A DNA stretch of 64,000 nucleotides from positions 1,049,501-1,113,500 of the forward strand of contig NZ_AP028031.1 of NCBI RefSeq assembly GCF_030296915.1, given 5' to 3'. Every line of letters starts with the position of its first letter. The stretch's first letter is position 1. The position numbers and the translations under genes were made by a program. Under the pieces are notes generated by a model. That model saw nothing but the letters and a program-made list of their open reading frames with translations. It ran no database searches and was not told the origin of the DNA. Source of the stretch: Anaerostipes hadrus ATCC 29173 = JCM 17467. Its GTDB lineage: Bacteria > Bacillota > Clostridia > Lachnospirales > Lachnospiraceae. Positions 1-8,383 of this stretch are shown piece by piece.

Positions 1-508
1 TATGGAGATCAAGAGCCACAAAGACTATATTTCACATTCCAAAGACAGCGGATATCGAAGCTATCATGTGATCATCTATTATGAAGTGAATACGATTTAT
101 GGGAAGAAGCGGATACAGGCAGAGATACAGATCCGTACACTTGCGATGAATTTCTGGGCAACCGTGGAACATTCTTTACAGTATAAGTATAAAGGGGATA
201 TTCCACAGCATGTGACAGATAAATTATTAGTTGCATCAGATGCGATCGATGTCTTAGATCATGAGATGTCAACAGTTCGTGATGAGATCATGGATGCACA
301 GGATTCATTCCGTAAGAAGTCAAATCTTGTATCTGAGATCCTTCATACGATGCAGAATTTATATAAAGTTGCGAATCGTCATGAAGTATTAAAGATTCAG
401 GATGAATTTTATAAAATATATGAGACAGGAGATATGGAACGCTTAGAGCATTTTAATAAACAGTTGGATATTATTGCAGAAGGATATCGTGCTCAGAGCA
501 TTTCTTAA
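1..508 (+). CDS. relQ: Small alarmone synthetase (RelQ/YjbM type), 5' partial
   Basis: This gene enters from the left edge, so its true start is missing. The visible part has the RelA/SpoT nucleotidyltransferase core: DSGYRSYHVII, then AEIQIRTLAMNFWATVEHSL, the usual signatures of single-domain synthetases that transfer pyrophosphate from ATP to GDP or GTP to make (p)ppGpp. No HD hydrolase or TGS/ACT domain follows. The C-terminal roughly 90 residues are helical and charged, as in the tetramerising tail of YjbM/RelQ. It ends 7 nt before the rRNA methyltransferase gene and is probably co-transcribed with it. Family assignment is firm; RelQ rather than RelP/YwaC is inferred from the tail. Confidence 0.88.
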   Translation, partial: MEIKSHKDYISHSKDSGYRSYHVIIYYEVNTIYGKKRIQAEIQIRTLAMNFWATVEHSLQYKYKGDIPQHVTDKLLVASDAIDVLDHEMSTVRDEIMDAQDSFRKKSNLVSEILHTMQNLYKVANRHEVLKIQDEFYKIYETGDMERLEHFNKQLDIIAEGYRAQSIS

Positions 509-515
509 GAAGAAT

Positions 516-1877
516 ATGAAATTACCAGAATTATTTGAAGAGAAGATGAGACGTCTATTGGGCGAGGATTTTTCGGAATATGAGAAGCATTTAGATGATC
601 CTGCATATTATGGGATCAGAGTCAATACACTAAAGATCTCAGTGGAAGACTTTTTGAAGATCTGTCCGTTTCATGTGACGAAAGTGCCTTGGACAGATAA
701 TGGATTTTATGTAGACAGGGAAGAAAAACCATCAAAACATCCATATTATCATGCTGGATTATATTATATACAGGAACCAAGTGCGATGACACCAGCTTCC
801 TACCTGCCCGTAGAACCGGGAGACCGTGTGCTTGATCTGTGTGGGGCACCAGGTGGAAAGTCTACAGAACTTGGAGCAAAGTTAATGGGAGAAGGATTAC
901 TGGTATCGAATGATGTCAGTATCTCAAGAACGAAAGCTCTGATCCGCAATATCGAGATGTTTGGCATCCGTAATGATATGATCCTTTGTACGGAAGCCAA
1001 ATATTTAGTACCATCAATGACAGGATTTTTTAATAAGATCCTAATTGATGCTCCATGTTCTGGAGAAGGAATGTTTCGAAAGGGGAATAATGAGATCAAG
1101 AACTGGCAGCAGAAAGGAAGCGAACCTTATGCAAAATTACAGCGAGAGATCGTTGATGATGCGATCAAGCTATTAGCGCCAGGTGGTATGCTACTTTATT
1201 CTACCTGCACATTTTCACCCGAAGAAAATGAACAGGTGATCGAATATCTCTTAGAGAAGAATGAAGATCTTTCTCTTGTGCCAATGAAGATGTGTGAAGG
1301 ATTTGACCACGGACACCCAGAATGGACTTTGACAGGAAGAGAAGACATCAAACAATGCATTCGATTATGGCCACATAAGATCAAAGGAGAAGGACATTTT
1401 CTTGCCTTATTGAAGAAAGCAGACGGAGAACAGCCAACATTCAAATACGAAAAGATTAAGAAAGTAAAACTGACACCAGAGACAGAAGAATTCTTCAAAA
1501 ACTGTAAGATGGATATTGACTGGAGTCATGTTAGAGAACATCAAGGAAAATTGTTTTACCTAAAAGAAGATATTCCAGAGATGAAGAAAGTAAGAGTTCT
1601 AAGGAAAGGTCTTTATCTAGGAGAGATGAAAAAAGGAAGATTCGAACCGAGTCAGTCATTTGCAGTAGCGTTGGCGGCCAATGAGTATGAACCATATCTT
1701 TCGTTTGACATCAACGATGAGAATACGGTCAAATATTTAAAATGTGAGACATTAGACGTAGATACAAATACCGAAGGAATTCATCTGGTTGGAACAAATG
1801 AATTTCCATTAGGATGGGCGAAGATTAAAAAAGGACGACTGAAGAATAAGTATTCTTCCAGCTGGAGATGGTTATAA
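516..1877 (+). CDS. rsmF: RsmF/NOL1-family rRNA (cytosine-C5)-methyltransferase
   Basis: A 453-residue SAM-dependent RNA m5C methyltransferase of the NOL1/NOP2/Sun family. The SAM-binding motif reads VLDLCGAPGGKST. Motif IV is DAPCSGEGMFRK and motif VI is YSTCTFSPEENE, supplying the two catalytic cysteines. The C-terminal third matches the RsmF/YebU-type RNA-binding extension. An earlier TTG at 474 lies inside the upstream gene; I chose ATG 516 because the family begins near KLPELFEEKM and it sits just after the previous stop. Its stop overlaps the next start by one base. The target base in 16S rRNA is known only for E. coli and is inferred here. Confidence 0.88.
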   Translation: MKLPELFEEKMRRLLGEDFSEYEKHLDDPAYYGIRVNTLKISVEDFLKICPFHVTKVPWTDNGFYVDREEKPSKHPYYHAGLYYIQEPSAMTPASYLPVEPGDRVLDLCGAPGGKSTELGAKLMGEGLLVSNDVSISRTKALIRNIEMFGIRNDMILCTEAKYLVPSMTGFFNKILIDAPCSGEGMFRKGNNEIKNWQQKGSEPYAKLQREIVDDAIKLLAPGGMLLYSTCTFSPEENEQVIEYLLEKNEDLSLVPMKMCEGFDHGHPEWTLTGREDIKQCIRLWPHKIKGEGHFLALLKKADGEQPTFKYEKIKKVKLTPETEEFFKNCKMDIDWSHVREHQGKLFYLKEDIPEMKKVRVLRKGLYLGEMKKGRFEPSQSFAVALAANEYEPYLSFDINDENTVKYLKCETLDVDTNTEGIHLVGTNEFPLGWAKIKKGRLKNKYSSSWRWL

Positions 1878-2605
1878 TGGCAAAGAAAACCAGATTAGAC
1901 AAATTTTTGTGTGACAGTTTAAATATGACAAGAAAAGAAGCGAAAGAGTCTGTCAAAAAGGGTAAAGTTGTGGTTAATGGAGAAGCAATCAAGAAACCAG
2001 AATATAAGGTGGATGCAGAACAAGATCAGGTAGAATTTGACCACAAACTGATTCAGTTTGAACAGTTCCATTATCTGATGTTACATAAACCACAAGGGGT
2101 TGTATCTGCAACGAAGGATCATCATGATCAGACTGTACTCGATCTGATCCATGAAGATTATAAAGACAGATTGTTCCCCGTAGGAAGATTGGATAAAGAT
2201 ACAGAAGGATTATTATTATTAACGGATGATGGAATGCTGGCACATGAAATTCTTTCGCCAAGAAAACATGTGGATAAAGTATATTTTGCAAAAGTTTCAG
2301 GGCAGTTTGGCGAAAATGAGATCGCCAGATTCAAAGAAGGTCTGGATATTGGCAATGGCGAAAGATCAAAACAAGCAAGACTTCAGATCCTTAAAGCAGA
2401 TGTACAAGAATCAGAGGTTCTGATCACGATCATGGAAGGGAAATTTCATCAGGTAAAACGGATGGTAAAAGCTGTTGGAAGTGAAGTGTTATATTTAAAA
2501 AGGCTGTCAATGGGATCATTAAAATTGGATGAAGAGTTAAAGCTTGGAGAATACCGAAGATTAACGAAGGCAGAGTTACAAGAACTAAAGGAGCATAGGA
2601 GATAA
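1877..2605 (+). CDS. RsuA/RluB-family pseudouridine synthase
   Basis: A 242-residue rRNA pseudouridine synthase with an N-terminal S4 RNA-binding domain (LDKFLCDSLNMTRKEAKESV) and the catalytic motif VGRLDKDTEGLLLLT, whose Asp is the nucleophile. The motif with GRLDxDTEG is typical of the RsuA/RluB/RluE/RluF group. The start is ATG 1877, overlapping the preceding stop, with GGAG at 1863-1866; the ATG at 1868 has no spaced ribosome site. It sits in a run of rRNA-modification genes. Whether the target is 16S U516 (RsuA) or a 23S site cannot be told from sequence alone. Confidence 0.9.
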   Translation: MAKKTRLDKFLCDSLNMTRKEAKESVKKGKVVVNGEAIKKPEYKVDAEQDQVEFDHKLIQFEQFHYLMLHKPQGVVSATKDHHDQTVLDLIHEDYKDRLFPVGRLDKDTEGLLLLTDDGMLAHEILSPRKHVDKVYFAKVSGQFGENEIARFKEGLDIGNGERSKQARLQILKADVQESEVLITIMEGKFHQVKRMVKAVGSEVLYLKRLSMGSLKLDEELKLGEYRRLTKAELQELKEHRR

Positions 2606-3277
2606 ATGTTAGAGAATAAAAAAGCAGTAATCTTTGATCTTGATGGGACATTAGTTGATTCCATGTGGATCTGGAGAGAGATTGATATTCGCTTTTTGGG
2701 AAAATATGGATTGGAAGTTCCGCAAGGGTTAAATGATAAATTAGAGGGATATAGTTTTCATGAAACAGCAGTTTATTTTAAGGAACATTTTCCGTTGCCG
2801 CTTACGATCGAAGAGATCATGGGAACATGGAATCGTATGGCTTCCGAAATCTATATCAATGAAATTCGTTTAAAAGAGGGCGTGAAAGAATTTATTGAGT
2901 TGTTAAAAAAACAGAATATGAAACTTGGAATCGCAACAAGCAATTCAAGAAAGCTGGCGAAAGATTGTTTAAGATCCAATGGGATTTTGGATGCATTTGA
3001 TTATATCTGCACGTCCGATGAAGTTCCAAGAAGTAAGCCGGAACCGGATGTTTATTTGCATGCAGCAAAGATGATCGATACCAGACCAAAGGATGCATTG
3101 GTCTTTGAAGATATTCCATATGGGATTTTGGCAGGGAAACGTGCAGGAATGGAAGTGTGTGCAGTGAAAGATCCATATTCTCAAGGATCAGTGAAAGAAA
3201 AGAAAGAAATTGCAGATTATTATATTAATACATATTATGACATACTAGATGGAACCTATGAGGTATTAAAGAAATAA
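2606..3277 (+). CDS. HAD-superfamily phosphatase (beta-phosphoglucomutase-like)
   Basis: A 223-residue HAD hydrolase. Motif I is FDLDGTLVDSMW with the nucleophilic and acid/base Asp. Motif II is the Ser of GIATSNS, motif III the Lys in RSKPEPDVY and motif IV the VFEDIPYGI acidic pair. A helical cap lies between motifs I and II, as in subfamily IA enzymes related to beta-phosphoglucomutase and YcjU-type sugar phosphatases. It begins on the base after the previous stop, with GGAG a few bases upstream, so translation is probably coupled. The substrate is unknown; a small sugar phosphate or house-cleaning role is an inference. Confidence 0.85.
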   Translation: MLENKKAVIFDLDGTLVDSMWIWREIDIRFLGKYGLEVPQGLNDKLEGYSFHETAVYFKEHFPLPLTIEEIMGTWNRMASEIYINEIRLKEGVKEFIELLKKQNMKLGIATSNSRKLAKDCLRSNGILDAFDYICTSDEVPRSKPEPDVYLHAAKMIDTRPKDALVFEDIPYGILAGKRAGMEVCAVKDPYSQGSVKEKKEIADYYINTYYDILDGTYEVLKK

Positions 3278-3303
3278 CAGATGCCAGGAGAAAGGATGAT
3301 TAT

Positions 3304-4065
3304 ATGAGAAATATCGCATTGGTAACCGGAGCATCCTCCGGAATAGGAAAAGAATTTGTCCGTGAGATCTCGAAGAAATACAAGGGGCTTGATGAAATAT
3401 GGGTCGTTGCCAGACGAAGAGAGCGGCTAAGAGAACTAAGAAAAGAAATCATTGGAACAAGAGTGAGGATTCTTCCATTAGATCTTATGGAGCAAGAAAG
3501 CTTTGAACGTCTTAAAATGGTTCTTGCAAAAGAACAGCCAGTTGTAAGAATTTTAGTGAATGCTTCTGGATATGGGATTTCGGGGTCTTTTGAACATCAG
3601 ACAGAGGAAGATGCGGCAGGAATGATCCATTTAAACTGTGAAGCATTAACAAGAATTACATATCTTGTATTGCCATATTTAAGAAGAGGATCTTTTATTT
3701 ATCAGATGGCATCTTCTGCGGGATTTGCTCCGCAGCCGAATTTCACAGTTTATGCAGCAACCAAAGCATATGTGAAAAGTTTCTCTATTGCATTGCGGCA
3801 GGAGCTGTCCTATCAAGGGATCAGGGTGATCGCAGTATGTCCAGGGCCAGTAAAAACAGAGTTTTTTGACCGTGCATATGAACAGGAAGAGATGAAATTT
3901 TATAAGAAATTCGTAATGGCAGATCCAAAGAAAGTTGTAAGAAAAGCAATCCGTGATGCGAGAAAAAATAAAGCAGTATCTGTTTATGGAATGACGATGA
4001 AAGTAACTAGGGTTATCTGCAAGCTTCTTCCTGGAAGATGGATCGCAAAAATCATGGGTAAATAA
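3304..4065 (+). CDS. Short-chain dehydrogenase/reductase
   Basis: A 253-residue classical SDR. It has the nucleotide-binding TGASSGIG motif near the N-terminus, an NASGYG equivalent of the NNAG motif, the catalytic Ser in MASSAG and the YxxxK pair in YAATK. The C-terminal CPGPVKTEF is also typical. Basic residues after beta-2 (ARRRERL) favour NADP(H). The closest functional classes are the DltE/YqjQ-like SDRs, but the substrate is not evident. An AGGAGAAAGG Shine-Dalgarno region precedes the ATG. It sits between the phosphatase and an rRNA pseudouridine synthase, with no pathway neighbours to suggest a role. Confidence 0.85.
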   Translation: MRNIALVTGASSGIGKEFVREISKKYKGLDEIWVVARRRERLRELRKEIIGTRVRILPLDLMEQESFERLKMVLAKEQPVVRILVNASGYGISGSFEHQTEEDAAGMIHLNCEALTRITYLVLPYLRRGSFIYQMASSAGFAPQPNFTVYAATKAYVKSFSIALRQELSYQGIRVIAVCPGPVKTEFFDRAYEQEEMKFYKKFVMADPKKVVRKAIRDARKNKAVSVYGMTMKVTRVICKLLPGRWIAKIMGK

Positions 4066-4074
4066 GGATATAAA

Positions 4075-5046
4075 ATGAGAGAATTAAACATAACGACAAG
4101 AGAAGAAGGACAGAGATTAGATAAGATTCTTTCGAAATATTTAAATAAAGCTCCAAAGAGTTTTGTATACAAGATGCTTCGAAAGAAAAATATCAAGTTA
4201 AACGGCAAAAAAGCAACGGGAAATGAGAAATTATCTCAAGGAGATCAGGTGTGTATTTATCTTGCAGAAGATACGATCAACAAGTTCCGTGAAGAAGTTA
4301 AAGCAGGAAAGCAAAAGATCAAACTTGATGTTTTATATGAAGATGAGAATGTCATTATGGTCAATAAACCATGGGGAATTTTGTCACAGAAATCAAAACC
4401 AGAGGATATTTCCATCAATGACCAGATCATCCCATATGCAGTGAACCAAGGGTTGATCAGTGAAAAGGAATTGCAGGTAGTAAAACCATCGATTTGTAAC
4501 CGATTGGACCGCAATACAACAGGAATCATCATTTGTGGGATTTCTATAGAAGGATTACAGACGATGGCAGAAATGCTAAAACATCGTGATATGGAAAAAT
4601 ACTATCTTTGCATCGTAAAAGGAAAACTTGAAAGAACACAAAAAGTCAGTGCTTATTTAAAGAAAGATGAAAAAACAAACAAGGTAAAGGTATCAAAACA
4701 GGAGATCGCAGGAGCAAGCCATATTGAGACAGCTTATGAGCCAGTGATATCAAATGATGAATTTACACTATTGAAAGTCGAACTGATCACAGGAAAGACC
4801 CATCAGATCCGAGCGCATCTTGCAAGTATTGGACATCCGTTGATCGGAGATTTTAAATATGGCGATAAAAAGATCAATCAGGAGATGAAACAGAGATTTG
4901 GATTAAAAGATCAGCTGCTTCATTGTACAGAGATTGTTTTTCCACGAGATATGAAAATGTGCAAAAATTTATCCGGAAAGAAAATTCAAGCACCACTTCC
5001 GAAGCGATTTGATATGATTAAAAATGACTTGTTTGGGAGAGCATAG
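4075..5046 (+). CDS. RluA-family pseudouridine synthase
   Basis: A 323-residue enzyme of the RluA/RluC/RluD family that isomerises uridines in 23S rRNA. An S4 domain (RLDKILSKYLNKAPKSFVYKML) occupies the first 60 residues. The catalytic motif is CNRLDRNTTGI with the nucleophilic Asp, and GKTHQIRAHLASIGHPLIGD forms the second conserved block. The start lies 9 nt after the previous gene with AAGGA upstream. It is the second pseudouridine synthase in this operon. Which member of the family it is cannot be settled from this sequence. Confidence 0.9.
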   Translation: MRELNITTREEGQRLDKILSKYLNKAPKSFVYKMLRKKNIKLNGKKATGNEKLSQGDQVCIYLAEDTINKFREEVKAGKQKIKLDVLYEDENVIMVNKPWGILSQKSKPEDISINDQIIPYAVNQGLISEKELQVVKPSICNRLDRNTTGIIICGISIEGLQTMAEMLKHRDMEKYYLCIVKGKLERTQKVSAYLKKDEKTNKVKVSKQEIAGASHIETAYEPVISNDEFTLLKVELITGKTHQIRAHLASIGHPLIGDFKYGDKKINQEMKQRFGLKDQLLHCTEIVFPRDMKMCKNLSGKKIQAPLPKRFDMIKNDLFGRA

Positions 5047-5048
5047 TC

Positions 5049-5591
5049 ATGGCAGAAGATAAATGGAATGTAAAGGGACTTCGAGGATCGGTCCTTGAAG
5101 AGTTGATCAACTATACGAATGAAAAATACAGGCAACAGAAACTTGCTCTTGTGCAGAAAATACCGACATCGATCAAGCCAGTCAGATTTGATAAGACAAA
5201 ACGTCATATTACGCTTGCTTATTTTGATCAGAAGAGTACTGTTGATTATATTGGGGTTGTGCAAGGAATTCCTATTTGTTTTGATGCAAAAGAATGTGCA
5301 AAAGACATATTTCCACTTCAGAATATTCATGAACATCAGGTAGAGTTTATGAGACAATATGAAGAACAGGGTGGAATCAGTTTTTTGTTGATCTATTTTA
5401 CATCAAGGCATGTTTGCTATTATATGTCATTTCAGGAGATGATGAAGTACTGGAATCGTGCAAAAGAAGGTGGAGTGAAACATTTCAAATATGAAGAATT
5501 AGATATTGGTTTTTTTGTTCCACTAAAGCAGGGAATGATCCTTCATTATCTGGAATGTCTGCAAAAAGTATTAGAGCAAAAAGATCAATAA
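5049..5591 (+). CDS. recU: Holliday junction resolvase RecU
   Basis: A 180-residue RecU-type resolvase, the Firmicutes enzyme that cuts Holliday junctions after RuvAB branch migration. The N-terminal segment LRGSVLEELINYTNEKY and the catalytic PD-(D/E)xK-like part (STVDYIGVVQG then CFDAKECAK) match the family. The length is close to the usual 180-200 residues, though the basic N-terminal arm is short. It begins 2 nt after the pseudouridine synthase gene, so it is coupled to it. In other Firmicutes recU pairs with a penicillin-binding protein; that partner is absent here. Confidence 0.85.
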   Translation: MAEDKWNVKGLRGSVLEELINYTNEKYRQQKLALVQKIPTSIKPVRFDKTKRHITLAYFDQKSTVDYIGVVQGIPICFDAKECAKDIFPLQNIHEHQVEFMRQYEEQGGISFLLIYFTSRHVCYYMSFQEMMKYWNRAKEGGVKHFKYEELDIGFFVPLKQGMILHYLECLQKVLEQKDQ

Positions 5592-5605
5592 GATTCGTGT
5601 CGAAA

Positions 5606-5650
5606 ACATTGACGAGAAGCAAAATTTTGCGTATAATATAACATTGACGA
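5606..5650 (+). promoter_or_regulatory. Promoter of the yicC-gmk-rpoZ operon with a repeated 10-mer
   Basis: A good sigma-A promoter: TTGACG at 5609-5614, 17-bp spacer, TATAAT at 5632-5637. The 10-mer ACATTGACGA covers the -35 box (5606-5615) and recurs at 5641-5650 around the expected start point. A short GC hairpin (CTGTGG/CCGCAG) lies in the leader at about 5661-5678. Confidence 0.75.
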
Positions 5651-5700
5651 AAAAGAAAAGCTGTGGATTTTAAACCGCAGTGCAGAAAAGGATAGATTTT

Positions 5701-6582
5701 ATGATCAGAAGCATGACAGGATTTGGACATGGGGAAGTGTCCAATGACAAGAATCAGAAGGTCACAGTGGAGATGAAATCCGTCAACCACAGATATTGTG
5801 ACATCTCATTAAAACTTCCCAAGAAATTAGCCATGTTTGAGGCAAATATCCGTAATATCATGAAAGAATACGCAAGCCGTGGAAAGATTGATATTTATGT
5901 GTCTTATGAAGATTTGTCAGAGACAGCGGTAAGTCTCCATTATAATCAGGCAATGGCAGAAGAATATATGCAGGTATTTAAAAAGATGCAGGAAGATTTT
6001 AACATTGAAACCAAGATCACTGCAGAAGCCCTCGCCAAATATCCAGAGGTTGTAACAATTGAGGAAGTACAGCAAGATGAAGAAGTATGGTGGGAGTTGC
6101 TAGAAGCTGCATTAAGACAGGCTGCGGAGAAGTTTGTAGAGACAAGAACGATTGAAGGAGCAAACCTTAAGAGAGATCTTTTAGGCAAACTTGATCAGAT
6201 GGCAGCAGATGTGACGTTTATTGAGGAACGTTCTCCACAGATCATTGCGGAATACAGAAGCAAATTAGAAGAAAAAGTGAAAGAATTTTTAGAAGACTCA
6301 ACGATCGAAGAAAACAGGATCGCAGCAGAGGTTACATTGTATGCAGATAAGATCGCTGTTGATGAGGAAATCGTAAGATTGCAAAGTCATATCAGCTCTA
6401 TGACAGATGTGTTGGAAAGCGATGAAAGCATCGGAAGAAAACTTGATTTCATGGCACAGGAGATGAACAGAGAAGCGAATACGATCTTATCCAAATCAAG
6501 TGATGTCGATCTTGCGGATCATGCAATCGAACTGAAGACGAATGTTGAGAAAGTAAGAGAGCAGATTCAGAACATAGAGTAA
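5701..6582 (+). CDS. yicC: YicC-family endoribonuclease
   Basis: A 293-residue YicC/YloC protein. The N-terminus IRSMTGFGHGE and the C-terminal DUF1732-type block with EMNREANTI and KTNVEKVREQIQN are diagnostic. Members are RNases involved in RNA turnover. The track of possible starts includes a GTG at 5680, but the family begins at MIRSMTGFG, so ATG 5701 is chosen, with AAAAGG upstream. In Clostridia yicC usually precedes remA (DUF370) and gmk; here remA is absent and gmk follows directly after 18 nt. Confidence 0.92.
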   Translation: MIRSMTGFGHGEVSNDKNQKVTVEMKSVNHRYCDISLKLPKKLAMFEANIRNIMKEYASRGKIDIYVSYEDLSETAVSLHYNQAMAEEYMQVFKKMQEDFNIETKITAEALAKYPEVVTIEEVQQDEEVWWELLEAALRQAAEKFVETRTIEGANLKRDLLGKLDQMAADVTFIEERSPQIIAEYRSKLEEKVKEFLEDSTIEENRIAAEVTLYADKIAVDEEIVRLQSHISSMTDVLESDESIGRKLDFMAQEMNREANTILSKSSDVDLADHAIELKTNVEKVREQIQNIE

Positions 6583-6600
6583 GATAAGAAGGGAAAGATC

Positions 6601-7218
6601 ATGGAAAAGAGAGGTTCATTACTGGTAATCTCCGGATTTTCTGGAGTTGGAAAAGGAACGGTGGCAAAGAAACTGGTAGAAAAATATGGATATAGTTTAT
6701 CAATTTCTGCAACAACAAGACAACCAAGAGAAGGTGAAGTTGATGGCAGAGAGTATTTTTTCAAGACCGTGGATGATTTTAAAAATCTGATCGATTATAA
6801 TGGATTTATTGAATATGCCAGATATGTGGACAATTATTATGGAACGCCAAGAAAGTTTGTGGAAGATGAACTTGCCGCAGGACATAATGTAATCTTAGAG
6901 ATTGAGGTGCAGGGTGCATTTAATATTAAGAAGCAATATGAGGATGCATTGTTGATCTTTATTACAGCACCAAGTGCAGCTGCGATCAAAGAACGCTTAG
7001 TAGGCAGAGGCACAGAATCTGAGGAAGTGATCAATAAACGTTTAAATCGCGCCAAAGAAGAGTCAGAAGACATGGATAAATATGATTATATCGTGATCAA
7101 TGATCAGGTAGAAGACTGCGCGGATCGAATTCATGCCATTGTGCAGGCAAAAGAATGCCTGCTTGGAAATAATCTTAAGTTTATAGAAGCAACAAAAAAA
7201 GAATTAGAACAGCTATAG
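6601..7218 (+). CDS. gmk: Guanylate kinase
   Basis: A 205-residue guanylate kinase, which phosphorylates GMP to GDP with ATP. The P-loop is SGFSGVGKGTV. The GMP-binding region contains TTRQPREGEVDGREYFF, and the lid has KERLVGRGTESEEVINKRL. The length is typical. GGGAAAG precedes the ATG. It sits between yicC and rpoZ, a standard arrangement that links nucleotide supply to transcription genes. Product GDP feeds the alarmone pathway represented by relQ at the left edge. Confidence 0.97.
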   Translation: MEKRGSLLVISGFSGVGKGTVAKKLVEKYGYSLSISATTRQPREGEVDGREYFFKTVDDFKNLIDYNGFIEYARYVDNYYGTPRKFVEDELAAGHNVILEIEVQGAFNIKKQYEDALLIFITAPSAAAIKERLVGRGTESEEVINKRLNRAKEESEDMDKYDYIVINDQVEDCADRIHAIVQAKECLLGNNLKFIEATKKELEQL

Positions 7219-7229
7219 GAGGAATTATT

Positions 7230-7472
7230 ATGTTACATCCATCATATACAGAATTAATGAAGGTCATCAATGGTGACAGTGAAGAAGAGAAAGTTATCTC
7301 AAGCCGTTATTCTATCGTGCTTGCAAGTGCAAAGAGAGCAAGACAGATCATCGCAGGAGATATGCCATTAGTAGAAGAAAAAGATGGTGCAAAACCATTA
7401 TCTACAGCTGTTGAAGAACTTTGGGAAGAAAAAGTTAAGATTCTCGGAGATGACGAAGAAGCAGAAGAATAG
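7230..7472 (+). CDS. rpoZ: RNA polymerase omega subunit
   Basis: An 80-residue omega subunit. It has the conserved segment ISSRYSIVLASAKRARQI, which clamps the C-terminal end of beta-prime and assists polymerase assembly. The acidic C-terminus (DDEEAEE) is common in clostridial omega proteins. GGAGGAATT precedes the ATG, 11 nt after gmk. A hairpin terminator follows immediately, making this the last gene of the yicC operon. Confidence 0.95.
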   Translation: MLHPSYTELMKVINGDSEEEKVISSRYSIVLASAKRARQIIAGDMPLVEEKDGAKPLSTAVEELWEEKVKILGDDEEAEE

Positions 7473-7489
7473 AAACAGTAAGGAAAACA

Positions 7490-7522
7490 GGGTGCTTAGG
7501 GATTCCTAAACACCCTTATTTG
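7490..7522 (+). terminator. Rho-independent terminator after rpoZ
   Basis: An 11-bp stem with one mismatch, GGGTGCTTAGG at 7490-7500 pairing with CCTAAACACCC at 7505-7515, a GATT loop, then a T-rich tail TTATTTGT. Confidence 0.8.
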
Positions 7523-7541
7523 TACAGACAGGGAGTTTTTT

Positions 7542-8369
7542 ATGGACATTATTTTGTTACTTAAAACCATATTACTTGGAATTGTTGAGGGGATTACGGA
7601 ATGGTTACCGATCAGTAGTACAGGACATTTGATCTTAGCAGATGAATTTATCAAGCTGAACATGACAGCTGACTTTAAGGAGATGTTTGATGTTGTGATC
7701 CAGTTAGGTGCGATCATGGCAGTCGTTGTCTTATATTTCCATAAGTTGAATCCATTTTCACCGAAGAAGAATCACGAGGAGAAGATGGATACGATCATTT
7801 TATGGACAAAGGTAATTCTTGCAGTATTTCCAGCAGCAATTATTGGTATTTTGTTTGATGACTGGTTGAACGATCATTTTTATAATCCACCAGTTGTAGC
7901 AGCAATGCTGATCATCTATGGTGTTTTATTTATCATTATTGAAAACCGCAACAAACGAAGCAGAAGAAGACCAATGAATGATCTTTCCAGATTATCCTAT
8001 GGAATGGCACTTGGAATCGGTGTATTTCAGATATTGGCATTAATTCCGGGTACATCTAGATCTGGTGCGACGATTCTTGGAGGAATCTTGCTTGGATGTT
8101 CTAGAACAGTAGCTGCTGAATTTTCATTTTTCTTAGGGATTCCTGTGATGTTTGGAGCAAGCTTATTAAAGATCGTGAAGTTCGGTCTTGCATTTACATC
8201 AACACAGTTGATCGTACTGATCGTAGGAATGGTTGTATCATTTCTTGTATCAATCGGAGCGATCAAATTCTTGCTTGGATATATTAAGAAGAATGACTTT
8301 AAAGCATTTGGTGTATACCGAATCATACTCGGTCTGTTAGTGATCGTGTATTTTGCATTCATCAAATAA
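7542..8369 (+). CDS. uppP: Undecaprenyl-diphosphatase UppP/BacA
   Basis: A 275-residue polytopic membrane enzyme that recycles undecaprenyl pyrophosphate to the monophosphate carrier used for peptidoglycan; extra copies give bacitracin resistance. The active-site motifs are visible: [18 protein letters not shown] near the N-terminus and [12 protein letters not shown] in the second half. About eight hydrophobic helices are present, and the length matches the family. It starts just beyond the rpoZ terminator, so expression depends on readthrough or a promoter hidden in the short gap. The sigma-like gene follows 14 nt later. Confidence 0.96.
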   Translation: MDIILLLKTILLGIVEGITEWLPISSTGHLILADEFIKLNMTADFKEMFDVVIQLGAIMAVVVLYFHKLNPFSPKKNHEEKMDTIILWTKVILAVFPAAIIGILFDDWLNDHFYNPPVVAAMLIIYGVLFIIIENRNKRSRRRPMNDLSRLSYGMALGIGVFQILALIPGTSRSGATILGGILLGCSRTVAAEFSFFLGIPVMFGASLLKIVKFGLAFTSTQLIVLIVGMVVSFLVSIGAIKFLLGYIKKNDFKAFGVYRIILGLLVIVYFAFIK

Positions 8370-8383
8370 GGAGTTTGTAAAAC

